NCBI RefSeq assembly: GCF_034702125.1
Contig: NC_085861.1
Location: forward strand, 5,493,349 to 5,557,348
Length of the DNA: 64,000 nt
Direction: 5' to 3'
DNA from: Engraulis encrasicolus
Taxonomy: Eukaryota > Chordata > Actinopteri > Clupeiformes > Engraulidae
In this document: positions 60,244 through 64,000 of the stretch, piece by piece
Position numbering within the stretch: the first letter of the stretch is position 1
Layout: each line of letters opens with the position of its first letter
Position numbers and translations under genes: made by a program
Notes under the pieces: generated by a model
Seen by the model: the letters and a program-made list of their open reading frames with translations, nothing else
Told to the model about the DNA's origin: nothing
Databases searched by the model: none

Positions 60244-63114
60244 CTAGGGGAAAGCATCTGAGAACAGCTTTGTCTTGAGTCTAGATTTAAAGCTATCAAT
60301 AGTGGGTGCATTTTTTATGTCATCTGGAAGCTGGTTCCAAAGCTTTGAAGCATAGAAGCTAAAGGCTGCCTCTCCACACTTTGTTTTGACTTTTGGAATC
60401 ACCAGCAAATTCTTCTCCGTTGACCTTAGTGACCTAGTTGGTGCATACAGCTGAAACATATCCAGTAGATATGTGGGTCCCATTCCATTTAGTGATTTAA
60501 ACACAAGTAGCATAGCCTTAAAATCAATTCTGTAGCTTACTGGGAGCCAATGCAGCGATCTTAAAATTGGAGTAATGTGGTCGAACTTCCTTGTCTTTGT
60601 AAGAACCCTTGCAGCTGCGTTTTGTACAAGTTGAAGCTGTTTAATGGTTTTATTGGGGAGGCCAGTAAAAAGACTGTTACAGTAATCAACTTTACTAGAA
60701 ATAAAGGCATGTATTAGCTTCTCCAGATCATGTTTAGACATCAGGCCCCTAAATTTAGAGACGTTTTTTATGTGATAAAATGCAGACTTAGTAATAGCTT
60801 TCATGTGACTGTTGAAGTTTAGGTCACTGTCAATGAGGACCCCAAGATTTTTAACTGTTTCCCTTGCTTTCAGTCCCTTCGTTTCAAGGATAGTAGCAAT
60901 CTTTTGTCTCTCCTCTCTTTTCCCAAATATAATTACTTCAGTTTTATCTGTGTTCAGCTGGAGGAAATTGTGAGACATCCATTTGTTAATTTGGTCCATG
61001 CAATGATAGAGTGATTCAAGGGGGGTATAGTCATTTGGGGACATAGATAAGTAGAGCTGGGTATCATCCGCATAGCTATGGTAATTTATGGAGTTATTCT
61101 CGATAATGTGTCCCAGTGGCAACATATACAGATTGAACAGTAGTGGTCCCAGAATGGAGCCCTGGGGGACCCCACAATCCAGAGACATTGGTGATGAAGT
61201 ATGTCTTCCAATGGCGACAAAAAAACTTCTTTGTTGTAAGTACGATTTTAACCAGTCGATCACTATGCCCGTAAAGCCAACCCAGTGTTCCAGTCTATGT
61301 AGTAGTATAGAATGATTAACTGTATCGAAAGCAGCACTCAAATCAAGAAGTACCAAGACGGATGATTTGCCAGCATCAGAATTCAATCTTATGTCATTCA
61401 TAACTTTAATAAGAGCTGTTTCAGTGCTGTGGTAGGCACGGAAACCTGATTGAAACTTATCAAAATAGCTATTAGAGATTAGAAAAGCAGTTAATTGGTT
61501 AAAAACAATTTTCTCTATTATTTTACCCATGAATGGTAGATTGGATATGGGCCTATAGTTGTTTAGTACCAGTGCATCCAGGTTGTTCTTTTTCAGTAAG
61601 GGTTTCACAACTGCTTCTTTCAGACAGCCTGGGAATATGCCTGTTTGTAGTGAGGTGTTGATGATCTGAAGTACATCTGATGATATTAGATTTAAGATGG
61701 ATTTGAAGAAGGCTGTTGGTAAAATATCTAAGTCAGATGTAGAGGAGCTAAGACTTTGTACCGTTCTATTAAGAATGTCCACATCAACTAAATGAAAATT
61801 TCTCATGAGGTTAGGATTTAACTTCACCATAGCAAGCTGGTCTGAATCTTGGGTCGGTTGCACATGTGTGAGTATGTTTGCACGTATTTTTTCAATCTTT
61901 CCTTTGAAAAAGGATGCGAACTCATTGCATTTGCTGACTGAGAGGAACTCAGAGGGCATTAGATTTGGGGGCCTTGCTAGCTTTTCCACAGTGCCAAACA
62001 GGACACGTGCATTATTAATATTTCTGTTAATTATGTCAGAGAAAAAAGATTGTCTAGCTTTAGAAATTTCTTGGTTGTATTTCGAGAGTGTGTGTTTATA
62101 GATTTGGTAGTGGACTTCAAGTTTGGATTTACGCCACTGTCTTTCAGCCCTCCTGCATTCTTGCTTTAGCAATATAACTGTGGGATTCTTTCTCCAAGGT
62201 GCTTTTTCACGTCCCACTGTTTTGATTTTTTCGGGGGCAATAACATCCATAATACGGGTCATCCTTGAATTAAAATTAACCATGAGATCATCTGCACTCT
62301 CTGAGGTTTGACTTTGGATCTCTGAAAGTGCTTGCTGAAAGAGTGAGGCTGTCTCACAGTTGATTATACGTTTTTTGACTGTAACAGATTCCCTTTGAAC
62401 ATGAGGGTACATAGAAACATCAGAAAAAATGCAGTAATGGTCAGAAAAGCCATAGTCTTTGACACTAGCACAAGCATTAAGGCCTTTTGTTATTATTAGG
62501 TCTAAAGTGTGACCTTGGTTGTGTGTTGGTCCTGTTACATGCTGTGTGAGGCTAAAAATGTCAATAAGACTTAAAAATTCCTTAGCATAGACATTCTCTA
62601 AGTCGTCCACGTAAAAATTAAAATCGCCTGCTATAAACAAGCTATCATAGTTCACACAAACATTCGACAACAGCTCACCAAATTCCTCTAAGAAGAGTGG
62701 TGCAGAAAGTCTTGGAGGTCTGTAAATAGTCAATAACAGTATGTCAGAAGAACATTTTAGAACTGCAGCTAAGTATTCAAAAGATGAAAATTCACCTAGT
62801 GATGTCTTTTGACATTGAAACAGTGCCTTGAAAATAATTGCTATCCCCCCTCCCTGTTTATTCTGCCTTTCTGTACTAATGAAATTAAAGTGTGACGGAG
62901 TTGCTTCTATAAGTGTGATAGAGCTAGTGGATTTTTCCAGCCATGTTTCAGTTAAAAATAAAAAATCAAGGTTGTGGGTACAGATAAACTCATTGACAAC
63001 AAAAGGCTTGTTCCTTAGAGATCTACTATTCTGTAAAGCTAATTTAGCATTGAGCATTGGAGGCATTTCCACTGTGGTAGTGAGTTTTTTTGGGACAAGT
63101 CTGAGATTTCCCAT
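60244..63114 (-). CDS. LINE ORF2: apurinic-type endonuclease plus reverse transcriptase
   Basis: Makes the target nick and copies the LINE RNA into DNA at that nick. Numbered from a GTG at 63192 (982 codons): endonuclease motifs NSRSLRNK (55-62), TETWL (81-85), IYRPP (156-160), GDFNFYVDD (189-197), SDHY (250-253). Reverse transcriptase: NYRPISNLP (545-553), DLSAAFDTVNHS (617-628), GVPQGSILGPLLFNLY (674-689), YADD (707-710). The C-terminal SFYASKLWNQLPDDIKNAPT is typical of L2/CR1-type elements in fish. The first ATG is at 63114 (residue 27), ahead of all motifs, so I chose it. The frame is open back to the TGA at 63258-63256. All catalytic residues are present, so the enzyme could be active. 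No Cys-rich or RNase H domain is seen. Confidence 0.93.
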   Translation of the reverse strand: MGNLRLVPKKLTTTVEMPPMLNAKLALQNSRSLRNKPFVVNEFICTHNLDFLFLTETWLEKSTSSITLIEATPSHFNFISTERQNKQGGGIAIIFKALFQCQKTSLGEFSSFEYLAAVLKCSSDILLLTIYRPPRLSAPLFLEEFGELLSNVCVNYDSLFIAGDFNFYVDDLENVYAKEFLSLIDIFSLTQHVTGPTHNQGHTLDLIITKGLNACASVKDYGFSDHYCIFSDVSMYPHVQRESVTVKKRIINCETASLFQQALSEIQSQTSESADDLMVNFNSRMTRIMDVIAPEKIKTVGREKAPWRKNPTVILLKQECRRAERQWRKSKLEVHYQIYKHTLSKYNQEISKARQSFFSDIINRNINNARVLFGTVEKLARPPNLMPSEFLSVSKCNEFASFFKGKIEKIRANILTHVQPTQDSDQLAMVKLNPNLMRNFHLVDVDILNRTVQSLSSSTSDLDILPTAFFKSILNLISSDVLQIINTSLQTGIFPGCLKEAVVKPLLKKNNLDALVLNNYRPISNLPFMGKIIEKIVFNQLTAFLISNSYFDKFQSGFRAYHSTETALIKVMNDIRLNSDAGKSSVLVLLDLSAAFDTVNHSILLHRLEHWVGFTGIVIDWLKSYLQQRSFFVAIGRHTSSPMSLDCGVPQGSILGPLLFNLYMLPLGHIIENNSINYHSYADDTQLYLSMSPNDYTPLESLYHCMDQINKWMSHNFLQLNTDKTEVIIFGKREERQKIATILETKGLKARETVKNLGVLIDSDLNFNSHMKAITKSAFYHIKNVSKFRGLMSKHDLEKLIHAFISSKVDYCNSLFTGLPNKTIKQLQLVQNAAARVLTKTRKFDHITPILRSLHWLPVSYRIDFKAMLLVFKSLNGMGPTYLLDMFQLYAPTRSLRSTEKNLLVIPKVKTKCGEAAFSFYASKLWNQLPDDIKNAPTIDSFKSRLKTKLFSDAFP

Positions 63115-63255
63115 GCTTGCCGTCTTGGGGGAATGTATGCGTGTCCTCAAGAGACCTCGTTTTGTTGTTAGAACTGGAATAAGATTGTCCACGGGTCCCC
63201 TTATCTGCTTATTTTCAAAACAACTGTTACTATGTGGGTAGGGACCCAGTTGATA

Positions 63256-63999
63256 TCAGACTGTGCTTTCAACCATGTCATCCTCACTGATACTACTGTA
63301 CTCCAGAGCACAGACAGGTGGTTGTGGGGCCTTGCCTTTTTTGGGTGCAGTCATGGATGGAAGTATCCTTTTAGATTTTGGGGTAGAATGAGGTTGACCT
63401 TGAGAAATATCCGCATAGGAGGCTTGGTAGGAATGTCTGGGGGTAGAAAAGGTAGATCTGGCATAGGGGAGTAGTCTCGCCATAGTTTCTGGAAATCTCA
63501 GTCTGGGAGATGAAGATGGTGTTTCGTCGTTCCGGGAAGGTTGTGATTCCATTGGTGATTGCATTTTGTCGCCGTTGCCAGGGCTTGCTGGTGGCTGCGT
63601 TTCGCCACATCTGGGGGGTGAGTTTGGTTTTGAGGAAACCACATTTCCTATTTCCTGTGTGGACAGTCGCTTTTTGGCAGACCTGGGAGGTGGAAATGGT
63701 GATGCCAATGGCATTTTGCCAGTCCGACAAGGAGGTGAACACTTGATCTCCGGCGAGCGGCTTGCTGCCAGTTTCTGTGACAGATCTTCCAGCTGTTCCG
63801 AAAGCTGGTTCAGTTTGTGGCGAGTTCTGTGTGTTCCGTTGTTTTCCACTTGAGCAGAGAGGGACTTGGCTACGTCATCTGTGTGTGTGCTTTCGCCAGT
63901 CTGTGGCTCAGTTTGCACACTTACAGGCACAGAGGGCTTGTTGAAATGCCCCTGTGTCTGAGTGGATACAGATACAGGCCGCTTATCAGCGCCCAAGGT
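63256..63999 (-). CDS. LINE ORF1, C-terminal part (partial at window edge)
   Basis: Open from the window edge to TGA at 63258-63256. It contains VSVSTQTQGHFNKPSVPVSV, a heptad-like HKLNQLSEQLEDLSQKLAAS (possible coiled coil), then Pro/Ser-rich sequence and SSISEDDMVESTV. ORF1 proteins of this LINE class bind RNA. No RRM or esterase domain can be named from this part. It is in the same frame as ORF2. Confidence 0.75.
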   Translation of the reverse strand, partial: TLGADKRPVSVSTQTQGHFNKPSVPVSVQTEPQTGESTHTDDVAKSLSAQVENNGTHRTRHKLNQLSEQLEDLSQKLAASRSPEIKCSPPCRTGKMPLASPFPPPRSAKKRLSTQEIGNVVSSKPNSPPRCGETQPPASPGNGDKMQSPMESQPSRNDETPSSSPRLRFPETMARLLPYARSTFSTPRHSYQASYADISQGQPHSTPKSKRILPSMTAPKKGKAPQPPVCALEYSSISEDDMVESTV

Positions 64000-64000
64000 C

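Larger units (their letters stand above)
60001..64000 (-). mobile_element. L2/CR1-like LINE, near-complete, 5' end beyond window
   Basis: 3' tail (CTTGC)n after GAGTTGCACCTGTGTATGAA...AAATAAACTTGCC on the minus strand. Then ORF2 with endonuclease and reverse transcriptase, ORF1 upstream. No frameshift or extra stop in about 3.7 kb, so it is a recent insertion. Confidence 0.95.

Overview
This window looks like chromosomal DNA from a ray-finned (teleost) fish. The reasons are two vertebrate single-copy genes with small phase-consistent exons, abundant fish-type DNA transposons (hAT, Tc1, TTAA-type and Harbinger-type MITEs), L2-like LINEs with short repeated 3' tails, tRNA-derived SINEs, and very dense microsatellites and minisatellites. 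No bacterial-style operons, tRNA or rRNA genes, or CRISPR arrays are present. The species cannot be named from the sequence. Three isolated N bases (45770, 54516, 54828) sit in or next to repeats.

Left part (1248-26996, minus strand): the N-terminal half of a KIAA0319-type gene, a single-pass membrane protein with a MANSC domain and PKD repeats. Ten coding exons can be placed; their reading phases join without conflict and they match human KIAA0319 in order. The remaining PKD repeats, transmembrane segment and tail lie below position 1. Its introns hold a 2.3 kb hAT element with a perfect 8-bp target duplication, many MITEs, and an unusual set of duplicated exon-edge fragments. A probable 5' UTR exon lies near 28.5 kb.

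Middle (28.5-29.3 kb): the space between two divergent genes, with an ISRE-like site just before the probable first tdp2 exon. Then 31975-43368, plus strand: a TDP2-type gene (tyrosyl-DNA phosphodiesterase 2), seven coding exons and 647 codons. All four catalytic residues are present. The N-terminus is long, repeat-rich and disordered-looking, with no UBA domain visible. Its introns carry two near-full-length Tc1 elements, a 931-bp foldback TTAA element, SINEs and nested hAT MITEs.

Right part (43.4-60 kb): no gene that I can support. It is built of hAT-type MITEs, LINE fragments, several large minisatellites (52.1-52.9, 54.3-55.0, 55.8-56.5 kb) and a few unique stretches that could be conserved non-coding DNA. 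The window ends (60.0-64.0 kb, minus strand) in an apparently intact L2/CR1-like LINE whose ORF1 and endonuclease-reverse transcriptase frames are separated by one in-frame TGA.

The most unusual observation is a dispersed family of inverted repeats (about 156, 3350, 7660, 16464, 22770, 36595, 40860 and 59480). Their centres share a short module, in the best copies CTGANGAA, then a 3-4 bp hairpin, then GAAACGT. This resembles the layout of a hammerhead ribozyme core with one extra A. Two copies sit inside inserts flanked by 14-15 bp direct repeats, suggesting retroposition.
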